Assembly: GCF_014385065.1 (NCBI RefSeq)
Contig: NZ_JACRTA010000002.1
Span: forward strand, 496,001 to 560,000
Length of the DNA stretch: 64,000 nt
Direction: 5' to 3'
From: Lentihominibacter hominis
Lineage (GTDB): Bacteria; Bacillota; Clostridia; Peptostreptococcales; Anaerovoracaceae
Shown: positions 8,807 through 17,293 of the stretch, piece after piece
How positions within the stretch are numbered: the stretch's first letter is position 1
Layout: every line of letters begins with the position of its first letter
Translations under genes and position numbers: made by a program
Notes under the pieces: generated by a model
The model's input: the letters and a program-made list of their open reading frames with translations, nothing else
What the model was told of the DNA's origin: nothing
Database searches by the model: none

Positions 8807-8833
8807 ATTTAAACTCCATTACGGAGATTAAAT
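8807..8833. repeat. Inverted repeat, possible operator or hairpin
   Basis: Eleven-base arms (8807-8817 and 8823-8833) pair with a single A-A mismatch around a five-base loop: ATTTAAACTCC, ATTAC, GGAGATTAAAT. No T-run follows, so it is a weak terminator. It lies in the only sizeable gap of the operon, upstream of the large surface-protein gene. It may be an operator or an mRNA processing hairpin. Confidence 0.4.
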
Positions 8834-8881
8834 AAATTATTTATTATGGTATAGGAATTAAAAGAAGAGAGGAGCGGAAAG

Positions 8882-10594
8882 ATGAAAAAATTTCCCAAAC
8901 GGATGTTTTTATGGATGATGAGTGCTTTACTGGTACTCAGTTTATCGGCAACGATGGCTTTTGCAAATGAAAATGTAACAAGTCCTACCTATAATCACGG
9001 CACTATGGCAGTGACTGCAGATGGCGGGGGAGATACGATATCAATGATGCCCGGGGGTACGGCATCTATCAGTATTTCTCCTTATATTCATGTTCAGTAT
9101 GAAGGCTGTCAGATGGAGATGGGTGATGTCGCCTGCCCTGACATGTGTGGGGGAGATTCTTGCTTTAAAAAAGGATTAGGGTGTTCGTGTGCGAGTAGCC
9201 CTGTGATGCGAACAGCTAAAGTTACGGTAAAATCTGATGATGAATCCATTGTAAAAGCTTCGGAAGCGACTGCTGTCAAAGATGCCGGCAGCAAAGCAGG
9301 AAGCACAGCTGATGGTAAGATTGAGCTTACAGCAACAGGAACAGGCGAGACAGAGGTAACTGTATCGGCGTCTTTATGCGACTGGGTCACAACTGAAAAG
9401 ACATTTACTGTTAAGGTAAATGATGTGATATCTATATCTGATTTTGATGTATCTTCAGATCACAAAGGACCTAATGTTCCGGAGCTTTCTATGGGATCGG
9501 TAGGTACGGATACACAGACAGCTTATATTTCTCTGGATTTTGCAGAAGAAATGAAAATAGTTGATGAAAATGCTCTTATGCAGGAACTGATGAAGACTGT
9601 GAAGATACATAATCAGGCCCTCGGAGGAAAAATGGGGGAAGTGAAAAATGTATCCTTGAGTGCAGACGGCAAAACCTTCAGCTTTGAGATAAGCGGATGG
9701 GTGGCACCATACAGCGGGCAGATAACATCTTCAGGGATTTGGCAGAATCTTACTACAAAGGACGGAAGCAAACTGGCAGAATCAGATGTAACGATGCTGA
9801 TGCCTAACGGACTTACAACGGAAATTATAAAACAGGTTGCGGCAGATGAGAAAAATAACGCTTCTGTGACAACAAAGATAGTGGCTCCTGAAAGTTCTAC
9901 AAGAGGAATGGTCCATTTAGTAGTATTGAAAAACGGAAAGCCGATTCCTGAAGGAAGTCTGACTTCATACGGAGGAACATATACAGGACATTGGCATGAT
10001 TATCTGAAAATTACAGCGTCAGAATTTGTGGAAATGTATAGTGGCGGAATCCAGGATACACTGGGTGAAAATTATATTGTTACGGGAAACGGCGATGAGA
10101 TAACCATAACTGCCAAAGATTCCAAGGCAGGCGATGTATTGGAATTACATGTATTATCATATCTGAACAATGGATCCAAAAATATAGATACTTCGGTTTT
10201 GGAAAAAGCAGGAACTGATGCGTCGGCTATAGACAAGAGTCTGTATACTGATGAAAGTTTTGATAAAGTAGAAGCGGCTGCATATTTGGCAAGTGTAATA
10301 ATGCAAGATACGACTTACTATTCCCAAGCAGATGTAAACAGTGCGGCTGACAGGATACAAACCAATATAGATGCGCTTGTTAAGAAAGGCGAGGAAGGTA
10401 AAGACCCGGGACAGGAGGAACAAAAGCCTGGAGTGCAGGAAGGGGAGAAGACCCAAGACTCGAATAAAGGAGAAGATGCTGATAAGGATAATTCGGCAGC
10501 AACGGGAGATGAAACTCCAATAGTTTTGATGTTGGCTTTGATGCTGGCAGGAGGAACGGCAGTCGGGGCTGTAATTCGCAGAAAGGCATCGTAA
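8882..10594 (+). CDS. Cys-rich Ig-like surface protein with TGD-type cell-wall anchor
   Basis: 570 residues. Signal peptide to about residue 29. An Ig-like domain (about 40-180; TASISISPY) carries an inserted six-cysteine loop at Cys76, 85, 89, 94, 101 and 103, spaced C-x8-C-x3-C-x4-C-x6-C-x-C. After the first spacer this is identical to the loop in the protein at 1244-2464. The middle (about 185-430) resembles the lipoprotein encoded at 411-1223 and includes a His-rich GHWHDYL. A helical segment and an acidic Lys/Glu/Gly linker (about 500-540) lead to SAATGDETP, a hydrophobic span and RRKAS, a sortase-type or membrane-retained anchor. No sortase gene is in the window. It probably presents the Cys-rich module at the cell surface; ligand unknown. 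Confidence 0.85.
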   Translation: MKKFPKRMFLWMMSALLVLSLSATMAFANENVTSPTYNHGTMAVTADGGGDTISMMPGGTASISISPYIHVQYEGCQMEMGDVACPDMCGGDSCFKKGLGCSCASSPVMRTAKVTVKSDDESIVKASEATAVKDAGSKAGSTADGKIELTATGTGETEVTVSASLCDWVTTEKTFTVKVNDVISISDFDVSSDHKGPNVPELSMGSVGTDTQTAYISLDFAEEMKIVDENALMQELMKTVKIHNQALGGKMGEVKNVSLSADGKTFSFEISGWVAPYSGQITSSGIWQNLTTKDGSKLAESDVTMLMPNGLTTEIIKQVAADEKNNASVTTKIVAPESSTRGMVHLVVLKNGKPIPEGSLTSYGGTYTGHWHDYLKITASEFVEMYSGGIQDTLGENYIVTGNGDEITITAKDSKAGDVLELHVLSYLNNGSKNIDTSVLEKAGTDASAIDKSLYTDESFDKVEAAAYLASVIMQDTTYYSQADVNSAADRIQTNIDALVKKGEEGKDPGQEEQKPGVQEGEKTQDSNKGEDADKDNSAATGDETPIVLMLALMLAGGTAVGAVIRRKAS

Positions 10595-10597
10595 TCC

Positions 10598-11353
10598 ATG
10601 AAAGCAGAAACTTTTTATGAGACTTTAAAAAAGAGATTCACAGATGTTTTGAAAGAAAATAATATAGAAAATGATCCTGTGCAAATCATATGTCGCTCTC
10701 TGACGGCAGAAGAGGCTATAGGGAAAACGAAAAGACAGGACTTTCCTATTATCACAGGCAAGGATGTAATGATACAGGCAGAGTTCCGAAATTGTTTCGG
10801 CCAAGCCTTTACTGAGGCTCCGACATCTTTCAAGGGAGGCCTTTGGGAAGTGATGAACATGGATATAATAAACGAACCTCATGAAAGAGGAATTTTCATA
10901 GCGGCGGTTAATGCTGTGATGAGTTATCTTGATCTGTGTAAAGGAGCAGTCCACTGCCGTACTGAGGGGCCTGAATTTTGCGCTAAAGATATGTATCAAT
11001 TTCTGAGAGAAAACTATCCTGACAGAAAAAGGATAGGACTGATAGGGTATCAGCCGGCCCTTTTGGACATGCTGTCTCACAGTGAATATGATGTTCGTGT
11101 ACTTGATTTGAATCCTGCCAATATAGGACAGATAAGGTATGGTGTGCTTGTAGAAGATGGAAGCAAGGTCTATGATGATGTAGTGAACAGATATGCAGAT
11201 CTTATCTTGTGCACAGGCAGTACAGTATGCAATGGAACTATAGTAGATTATATTGATATCGATACTGAAGTGTTGTTTTTCGGAACTACATTATCCGGAA
11301 GTGCTGTGCTGATGGACCTGAAAAGAGTATGCTTTGCCGATCTATATGAGTGA
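10598..11353 (+). CDS. DUF4213/DUF364 protein, putative heavy-metal chelation family
   Basis: 251 residues, predicted cytoplasmic (no signal). The N-terminal 85 residues match the DUF4213 pattern (ETLKKRF, GLWEVMNMDI region). The C-terminal part, from about 120, is the Rossmann-like DUF364 domain (KRIGLIGYQPALLDML, VLDLNPANIG, ADLILCTGSTVCNGT). A crystal structure of a Desulfitobacterium member of DUF364 was interpreted as enolase-like plus Rossmann-like folds, with a possible heavy-metal-chelation role. The family often sits beside FecBCD-type importers. Here it starts 4 bases after the surface protein and ends the operon, fitting a job in handling or sequestering the imported metal. The actual reaction is unknown. 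Confidence 0.82.
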   Translation: MKAETFYETLKKRFTDVLKENNIENDPVQIICRSLTAEEAIGKTKRQDFPIITGKDVMIQAEFRNCFGQAFTEAPTSFKGGLWEVMNMDIINEPHERGIFIAAVNAVMSYLDLCKGAVHCRTEGPEFCAKDMYQFLRENYPDRKRIGLIGYQPALLDMLSHSEYDVRVLDLNPANIGQIRYGVLVEDGSKVYDDVVNRYADLILCTGSTVCNGTIVDYIDIDTEVLFFGTTLSGSAVLMDLKRVCFADLYE

Positions 11354-11363
11354 TTTATATAAA

Positions 11364-11414
11364 GTATAAAAATAACCGTCTTGTTTTTATAAGAACAAGA
11401 CGGTTATTTATACT
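11364..11414. terminator. Bidirectional terminator between convergent genes
   Basis: A perfect 15-base-pair stem (11371-11385 with 11394-11408) around an eight-base loop is extended by flanking A/T pairs. AT-rich tracts on both sides let it work for the metal operon (plus) and the UPF0210 gene (minus). Confidence 0.85.
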
Positions 11415-11418
11415 TTTA

Positions 11419-12777
11419 CTAATTTTTGAGACTTTGCATAGGAGCGGGAATTTTTCCGCCTCGGTTTATCATTATGGCAGAAGATTTTTTATTCACTTTC
11501 ATTATCGGTCCTTTTCCTAAAAGGCCGCCGAAGTCTAACATCTCTCCTTCTTTTTGTCCTATAGCCGGGATGACTCTCACTGCAGTGGTTTTTGAATTCA
11601 CCATACCGATGGCAGCCTCATCAGCTATTATTGCCGATATGGTTTCGGAAGGAGTATCTCCCGGCAGAACTATCATATCCAGACCTACTGAACATACTGC
11701 TGTCATGGCTTCCAGTTTTTCCAGAGAAAGGGTTCCGTTTTCGGCTGCTTTTATCATTCCGGCATCCTCAGAAACAGGAATAAAGGCTCCCGAAAGCCCG
11801 CCTACGTTTGACGATGCCATTACACCGCCTTTTTTCACAGCATCATTGAGCATGGCAAGAGCTGCCGTAGTACCGTGAGTACCACATTGCTCAAGGCCTA
11901 TCTCTTCCAGTATATATGCTACTGAATCACCTACAGCAGGTGTCGGCGCCAGTGACAGATCTATTATTCCGAAAGGCACGTCCAGCTTTTGAGAAGCTTC
12001 ACTTCCTACAAGCTGACCCATTCTGGTGATCTTGAAAGCGGTTTTCTTTATGAGATCGGCTACTTCCGAAAGCGATGAATTTTTTGGCATCTTTGACAGT
12101 GCTGATCTTACGACTCCCGGCCCTGAAACTCCGACGTTTATTACGCAGTCAGGTTCTCCTATACCATGAAAAGCACCAGCCATAAAAGGATTGTCCTCAG
12201 GTGCATTACAGAATACCACCAGCTTGGCGGCGCCTATGCATTGATTCATTTTTGTGAGTTCTGCCGTATCTCTTACGATTTGTCCCATTATTTTTACTGC
12301 ATCCATATTGATACCGGATTTTGTTGATCCTATATTTACAGACGAACATACAAAGTTAGTTTCGGCGAGGGCTCTTGGAATGGAATTTATGAGAGCTCTG
12401 TCACCTGCAGCAAAACCTTTGTGTACCAGAGCGGAGTAGCCTCCGATGAAATTCACGCCTATGTCTTTGGCAACCTTGTCAAGAATTTTTGCATATTTGA
12501 CCGGATCGCCTCCGGAGACTGCAGTCAGAAGGGAAACAGGTGTAACAGATACTCTTTTGTTTACGATAGGTATTCCGTATTTTTTCTCTATTTCTTCACC
12601 TGTTTTCACAAGGTTTTTCGCTTTATTGTATATCTTGTCGTAGACTTTTCGGCATGATACATCTATATCACTGTCACAGCAGTCCATGAGTGAGATACCC
12701 ATAGTTATAGTGCGTATATCTAAGTGTTCGTCCTGTATCATGGTTATAGTCTCCATGATGTCTTTAGTGTTCAGCAT
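11419..12777 (-). CDS. UPF0210 (DUF711) family protein
   Basis: 452 residues, the normal length for the UPF0210 / DUF711 family. Recognisable segments are [48 protein letters not shown] and [20 protein letters not shown]. The fold is related to pyruvate-formate-lyase-like glycyl radical barrels, but the biochemical role is not established. An AAGGAGGT ribosome site precedes the ATG. It is transcribed directly after the ACT-domain gene (26-base gap), a pairing widely conserved in Firmicutes and other bacteria, which suggests regulation by, or partnership with, the ACT protein. Confidence 0.9.
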   Translation of the reverse strand: MLNTKDIMETITMIQDEHLDIRTITMGISLMDCCDSDIDVSCRKVYDKIYNKAKNLVKTGEEIEKKYGIPIVNKRVSVTPVSLLTAVSGGDPVKYAKILDKVAKDIGVNFIGGYSALVHKGFAAGDRALINSIPRALAETNFVCSSVNIGSTKSGINMDAVKIMGQIVRDTAELTKMNQCIGAAKLVVFCNAPEDNPFMAGAFHGIGEPDCVINVGVSGPGVVRSALSKMPKNSSLSEVADLIKKTAFKITRMGQLVGSEASQKLDVPFGIIDLSLAPTPAVGDSVAYILEEIGLEQCGTHGTTAALAMLNDAVKKGGVMASSNVGGLSGAFIPVSEDAGMIKAAENGTLSLEKLEAMTAVCSVGLDMIVLPGDTPSETISAIIADEAAIGMVNSKTTAVRVIPAIGQKEGEMLDFGGLLGKGPIMKVNKKSSAIMINRGGKIPAPMQSLKN

Positions 12778-12803
12778 GATTTCTTACCTCCTTTGTCTTC
12801 CCG

Positions 12804-13067
12804 TTATATTCTGTGCATGGAATTGAAGATATCTTCATGCATGACATGGACAGTCATTGTAGGTACTGTAGTTTCGATATCGTTTTTCAGTTCTTCTAAA
12901 GAACAGTTCATATTATCAATGTCCACAAGCATTATCATGGCGAAATATTCATCAAGTATCGACTGTGTGACTTCTACGACATTGGCATTGGCCTGAGCGC
13001 ATGTAGTACTGACTTTTGCCAGTATTCCAACCATATCTTTACCGATTACTGTAATAACTGCTTTCAT
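12804..13067 (-). CDS. ACT-domain protein (UPF0237 family)
   Basis: 88 residues consisting of one ACT domain: MKAVITVIGKDMVGILAKV, then ANVVEVTQSILDEYFAMIMLVD. ACT domains bind small ligands, often amino acids, and control partner enzymes. The start at 13067 was chosen over a longer reading because AGGAGG sits six bases before it and the ACT fold begins at once. It is co-transcribed with the UPF0210 gene, the usual partner. Confidence 0.9.
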   Translation of the reverse strand: MKAVITVIGKDMVGILAKVSTTCAQANANVVEVTQSILDEYFAMIMLVDIDNMNCSLEELKNDIETTVPTMTVHVMHEDIFNSMHRI

Positions 13068-13113
13068 ATATATCCTCCTGAATTCAAACTTGGAAAATTC
13101 CATTTATACTAAT

Positions 13114-14160
13114 TTAACATTTTATCACAATATAGTGTCCGTCTTCAAGACTTTGATCTGTCTTGTATTTTATTTTGAGGTCTTTGTATTTTTCGGCAAA
13201 GTAATTTTTGTTTCTTTTGCCGTTGCCAACCATGTTAGAAAAAGAGTTTCTGCTGCAGCGAAATTCGTATGACAGACATGGGTTTTTGGAATTCTGTCCA
13301 ATGAAGCTTCTAAGCTGCAGCTCTAACTGTTCTTTTGCGATCTCGCCTTCTACAAGCTGCCTGAATGCAGGATGAAAAGTAGAGCCGCGTATTTCTCCGC
13401 CTTCAGTTATAAGATCAGTACTTTTAAGCCCTACTCTTATTATGTTGATACCGGCTCCATCAAGTATCTTATACATTTCTTTTGTGATATCAACGGCTGT
13501 GTCTGCGGACAGAGGTTGATACAGGCCTTTTTTATACATATTGCAAAGCTCCGTATCGTTGAGAACAATGGTGGGGTAAAGGCGGGCTATTGCAGGAGCA
13601 ATCTTCACTGTTTCTCGGGCTGAAAATATACACCGCTCTTTTGTATCTTTTGGCAGTCCAATCATAAGCTGTATACCCAGATCAAAACCGTATGATTTTA
13701 TAAGGCTGCAGGCTTTATATACATCATCTGAGGTATGACCTCTGTTGGAAGCTGAGAGAACTTCCGGTACAAAGGACTGGACACCCAGTTCTATGATATC
13801 TGCATCATATTTCTTCAGATTATCAAGTATCCTTTCATCTATATAGTCAGGCCTTGTGGACATATGGATCTTGTCCACAAGACCCATGTCTTTATATTCT
13901 TTTGCCACTGACAGAAATGCTGACTGCTCCTCCATGGGTATTCCTGTAAAGCTTCCTCCGAAAAATGCTATTTCGATAGTCTTGAGATTTCGGTCTTGCA
14001 GTGTGGGAAGATAACTTTCTATTAAATTTTTAACGTCTTTTGGCCCTATATCGGCGCCCCTTGCTGTTATAGCCTTTTGATTACAGAAGACACAATCATT
14101 GGGACAGCCTTTATGAGGTATAAAAACCGGTATTATAGCATGTGTTTTCATAGTTAACAT
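13114..14160 (-). CDS. Elp3-like radical SAM protein
   Basis: 348 residues. The radical SAM [4Fe-4S] motif is CPNDCVFC (about 19-26, CxxxCxxC), followed by the glycine-rich AFFGGSFTGI. The ELGVQS segment and IQLMIGLPKDT are typical of the Elp3/YhcC/YtqA-like group. Unlike true Elp3 there is no C-terminal acetyltransferase domain, so a tRNA-elongator reaction should not be assumed. The start could be residue 1 or Met4; neither has a clear ribosome site, and an AT-rich TATGAT element lies just upstream, so the message might be leaderless. It lies 46 bases upstream of the ACT gene in the same direction. Confidence 0.85.
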   Translation of the reverse strand: MLTMKTHAIIPVFIPHKGCPNDCVFCNQKAITARGADIGPKDVKNLIESYLPTLQDRNLKTIEIAFFGGSFTGIPMEEQSAFLSVAKEYKDMGLVDKIHMSTRPDYIDERILDNLKKYDADIIELGVQSFVPEVLSASNRGHTSDDVYKACSLIKSYGFDLGIQLMIGLPKDTKERCIFSARETVKIAPAIARLYPTIVLNDTELCNMYKKGLYQPLSADTAVDITKEMYKILDGAGINIIRVGLKSTDLITEGGEIRGSTFHPAFRQLVEGEIAKEQLELQLRSFIGQNSKNPCLSYEFRCSRNSFSNMVGNGKRNKNYFAEKYKDLKIKYKTDQSLEDGHYIVIKC

Positions 14161-14243
14161 TCTATCATAAACATGGTATGATATGTATAATTGATTGCAA
14201 ATAATTTACTTTAGATGATTTGGCGATAAATGGTGCAGCTTAT

Positions 14244-15485
14244 ATGAAAAACATTAGAAGCAAGAAAACTTTACTTACGGTACTGGCATTAGCGATACTG
14301 GTCTTGGGGATCTTTGCTGTCATAACAGCTTACTATATCACACATTTTTCCATGACTCTTAATGGTGAAAAAGATATGACGGTGAATCTTAATTCTGTAT
14401 TTGATGACCCGGGAGCAAAGGCCATAATAAACGGAAAGAACGTTTCAGACGAGGTGGAAGTCATCGGAGAAATAGATACATCCTCTCCCGGTATTTATGA
14501 TCTTACATACAAAGCAGGGCACTTGTCTGTAAAAAGATCGGTGAAAGTTCTCGATGAAATGAACCCGCAGATTATACTGGAAGACAGCGGTAAAGCGGTG
14601 ACGGTGAAGCTGGGGGAAGAATATGAAGATCCCGGATATCACGCAGTAGATGAGGACGGACGGGATATAACCGGGAAGGTAAAGATCACAGGAGACAATT
14701 TTAAAAAAGCGGGGGAGAATAAAGTTACATATACTGTAAGCGACGGTAAAGGCAATATTACCCAGGTTTCAAGAGAGGTAACTGTGGAGCCTAATGTGCA
14801 TTATGATTCTGCAGGGCTGCCTATCTGCATGTATCATTATGTTTATGATGAAAAAAAACCTCCCGACGATCTCAACAGAAGATACGGGAATTATATATCG
14901 ATTAAGGATCTGTCAGAAGAGCTCGAATGGCTCAATGAAGAAGGTTATTATTATCCTACATGGAAGGAGGTCAGAGAATATATCGACGGAAAACTTATAT
15001 TGCCGGAAAAGAGTATAGTTCTTTGCTTTGATGACGGAGCTGTGAGTTTTCTTAAAAATGGTATACCTGTACTGGAAAAATATAAGATTCCGGCCACATG
15101 TTTTATGATAACTTCGAAAAATGGGGAAGAGAAAGTGGATGAATATAGGAGTGATTATCTTGTGTATGAATCTCATTCTCATAATATGCACAGACCGGGA
15201 GGCAATATAGGGCATGGAGGGGTTTTCACCGCTATTTCTGAAGAAGAGGGTATGGCAGATCTGAAAGAATCCATAAAGATCTGCGGCAGCGGGGAGGCCT
15301 TCGCTTATCCTTTCGGTGATTATAATGTCAGCAGCAGAGACATGGTCGAGGAAGCAGGTTTCCTGTGTGCTGTGACGACTGAATACGGAAAGGCAAGACC
15401 CGGAACAGATCCGCTTCTTTTGCCGAGGATCAGGATGGTGATGGGGCAGAGCCTTGAAAGCTTTAAGGATAAGGTAAGTCCTTAA
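14244..15485 (+). CDS. Membrane-anchored polysaccharide deacetylase with Ig-like domains
   Basis: 413 residues from ATG 14244; a TTG at 14220 would add eight. One N-terminal transmembrane segment anchors it outside the cell. Two tandem DUF5011-type Ig-like repeats follow (about 40-180; VFDDPGAKAIINGK and YEDPGYHAVDEDG). The C-terminal NodB-type deacetylase domain has the LCFDDG metal/catalytic motif, the zinc-binding HSHNMH, and FAYPFGDYN. It probably removes acetyl groups from peptidoglycan or another surface glycan. The ribosome site is weak (GGTG). It diverges from the radical SAM gene. Confidence 0.87.
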   Translation: MKNIRSKKTLLTVLALAILVLGIFAVITAYYITHFSMTLNGEKDMTVNLNSVFDDPGAKAIINGKNVSDEVEVIGEIDTSSPGIYDLTYKAGHLSVKRSVKVLDEMNPQIILEDSGKAVTVKLGEEYEDPGYHAVDEDGRDITGKVKITGDNFKKAGENKVTYTVSDGKGNITQVSREVTVEPNVHYDSAGLPICMYHYVYDEKKPPDDLNRRYGNYISIKDLSEELEWLNEEGYYYPTWKEVREYIDGKLILPEKSIVLCFDDGAVSFLKNGIPVLEKYKIPATCFMITSKNGEEKVDEYRSDYLVYESHSHNMHRPGGNIGHGGVFTAISEEEGMADLKESIKICGSGEAFAYPFGDYNVSSRDMVEEAGFLCAVTTEYGKARPGTDPLLLPRIRMVMGQSLESFKDKVSP

Positions 15486-15493
15486 AGAGCGTT

Positions 15494-16201
15494 TTACTCC
15501 TGAAGGATACTGCCTATATCAGTGAGAGGATAATTTTCGAAATATACAATATCTATATTACGGTCTTTTGCAAAGGCCGTAATTTTTTTGAAGTCGGGAT
15601 GAGCTTTCAGATTTCCGTTGAAAATCAGTGATTTTTTATCCTGTAATATCATATGACCGCAGCAGCCTCCTATGAATCCGTATTTGAATCCGGGAAGCAG
15701 GATATGCCCTTTTTGGATGAGCAGAACATCTGTTTTGGAATTTTTCATAGTTTTTGCTATGCCTTCATCGGATGTTATGAATGATGAATCATCTACAGGA
15801 AGGCAGCAGCACCGCGTATATCCTTGTGATACGTGAATTTTTATGAGAGTAGTTCCCGGATAGTTTTCAAGGCTCCATTGGTCTGCTGCGGCTAAGAGAT
15901 CCTTATGGGTGAATTTAAGGTTGTGGATAAAGTATTTCCCGGTACATACTGCGTTATAGATTATATTTCCCGGGTAATCAGAGGTAAGATAGGCTGTATT
16001 TCCCGAGAAAAGTTTGCTGTTTTCCCACAGACCCAAACGGCACATATGTATATCAGCATGGGTAGATATCTCTTTGTATACAGGGGATACGGTTCCATCA
16101 GACATTTTCCCTGTCAGAAGAACAGGTTGCAGACCGTGTTCTTTCAGATATTTGATCAATGGTGCGCCTGCCAGAGAAGAAAGGTAAACTCGTTTTTTCA
16201 T
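15494..16201 (-). CDS. DUF6873-like protein (GME-fold type)
   Basis: 235 residues from the ATG at 16201, preceded by GGCAGGTG. The longer reading of the frame lacks a ribosome site. Segments such as YLTSDYPGNIIYNAVCTGK, HVSQGYTRCCCLPVDD and FIGGCCGHMI resemble a Clostridial family I recall as DUF6873, assigned to the guanidine-modifying-enzyme fold. The three adjacent cysteines and the GGCCGH motif are the obvious candidates for a functional site. No reaction is known to me. It converges on the deacetylase gene, and its promoter overlaps that of ung. Confidence 0.6.
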   Translation of the reverse strand: MKKRVYLSSLAGAPLIKYLKEHGLQPVLLTGKMSDGTVSPVYKEISTHADIHMCRLGLWENSKLFSGNTAYLTSDYPGNIIYNAVCTGKYFIHNLKFTHKDLLAAADQWSLENYPGTTLIKIHVSQGYTRCCCLPVDDSSFITSDEGIAKTMKNSKTDVLLIQKGHILLPGFKYGFIGGCCGHMILQDKKSLIFNGNLKAHPDFKKITAFAKDRNIDIVYFENYPLTDIGSILQE

Positions 16202-16245
16202 TGTTAACACCTGCCTTTTGTTAAAATAACAGAACATTATTTATG

Positions 16246-16254
16246 AGTATATCA
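16246..16254 (-). promoter_or_regulatory. Extended -10 promoter for the DUF6873-like gene
   Basis: On the minus strand the sequence reads TGATATACT, an extended -10 (TGn plus TATACT), about 44 bases upstream of the chosen start. No good -35 is visible. Confidence 0.4.
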
Positions 16255-16263
16255 CGATTTTCC

Positions 16264-16292
16264 TTGTGTTTGACGGAAAAAATCAATATAAT
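16264..16292 (+). promoter_or_regulatory. Promoter of ung, possibly giving a leaderless mRNA
   Basis: TTGTGT and TATAAT are separated by 17 bases. The -10 ends only six bases before the ATG of ung, which has no ribosome site, so transcription should begin at or next to the start codon. Confidence 0.55.
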
Positions 16293-16298
16293 AGTAAT

Positions 16299-16970
16299 AT
16301 GGTTAATATAGGAAATAGTTGGGACAAAGTCCTGCAGGGAGAATTTGATAAAGATTATTATCTGAAACTGAGAGAATTTCTTAAATCAGAGTATGGAAGC
16401 CGGGTAATCTATCCGGATATGTACGATATTTTTAATGCGCTTAAATTTACTCCTTATGAGAAGGTGAAGGCCGTAATACTGGGACAGGATCCGTATCATC
16501 AGCCGGGACAGGCTCACGGACTGTGCTTTTCGGTTCAGAAAGGAGTAAAAACACCACCTTCTCTTGTCAACATATTCAAGGAGCTAAAAAGCGATCTTGG
16601 GATAGATCCTCCAAGTCACGGCAATCTGGAAAGTTGGGCTAATAATGGAGTAATGCTGCTCAATACAGTTCTTACCGTAAGAAGAAGCAGTCCTAATTCC
16701 CATGCCGGAAAGGGGTGGGAAATTTTTACCGACAGAGTAATACAGCTTCTTAATGAGAGAGAGGAGCCTATGGTGTTTATCTTGTGGGGTAAGAACGCTA
16801 AGAATAAGGAAACTCTCATAACCAATACGAGACACTGTATTTTAAAAGGGGCTCATCCGAGTCCATATTCTGCCGGCAATGGATTTTTCGGAGGGAAATA
16901 TTTTTCGAGAGCGAATGAGTTTCTGATGTCCGCGGGATCAGAGCCTATAAACTGGGATATACCCGAATGA
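16299..16970 (+). CDS. ung: Uracil-DNA glycosylase
   Basis: 223 residues, standard for family 1 UDG, which excises uracil from DNA to start base-excision repair. The water-activating loop GQDPYHQPGQAHG, the uracil-binding LLNTVLTV and the HPSPYS leucine-loop motif are all intact. The start ATG at 16299 gives the usual N-terminus; a GTG at 16266 would lie upstream of the likely transcription start. It converges with azlD with only five bases between them and no obvious terminator, so the transcripts may overlap. Confidence 0.96.
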   Translation: MVNIGNSWDKVLQGEFDKDYYLKLREFLKSEYGSRVIYPDMYDIFNALKFTPYEKVKAVILGQDPYHQPGQAHGLCFSVQKGVKTPPSLVNIFKELKSDLGIDPPSHGNLESWANNGVMLLNTVLTVRRSSPNSHAGKGWEIFTDRVIQLLNEREEPMVFILWGKNAKNKETLITNTRHCILKGAHPSPYSAGNGFFGGKYFSRANEFLMSAGSEPINWDIPE

Positions 16971-16975
16971 ACATA

Positions 16976-17293
16976 TTAAAAGATTGTCATAATTAGTTCT
17001 GATATAAGAACCGATGCACATGCACCGATAGCTACTGGCAGAAGGCCATTTCCTTTAAAAGAAATAAATATAGCTGTCAAAAATCCAAAAGCGGCGGATA
17101 TGATGTTTCCCGTAGCGTATAAAATAGCTGGGAAAGTCATAGATGCCAGAACAGTATAAGGAATGTAATAGAGAAACGAATTTATAAATTTGTTCTCTAT
17201 TTTTTTATTTATAAGAAGAAAAGGTATCACTCGTATGAGATATGTGACACCTGCCATTATAAACAGATAGGGGAGAAATCTCAGAAAATCCAT
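16976..17293 (-). CDS. azlD: AzlD-family branched-chain amino acid transport subunit
   Basis: 105 residues with about four hydrophobic helices and the family pattern VTYLIRVIPFLLI and YIPYTVLASMTFPAIL. AzlD works with AzlC as an exporter of branched-chain amino acids or analogues. It overlaps azlC by one base. Exact substrate is unknown for this member. Confidence 0.88.
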   Translation of the reverse strand: MDFLRFLPYLFIMAGVTYLIRVIPFLLINKKIENKFINSFLYYIPYTVLASMTFPAILYATGNIISAAFGFLTAIFISFKGNGLLPVAIGACASVLISELIMTIF

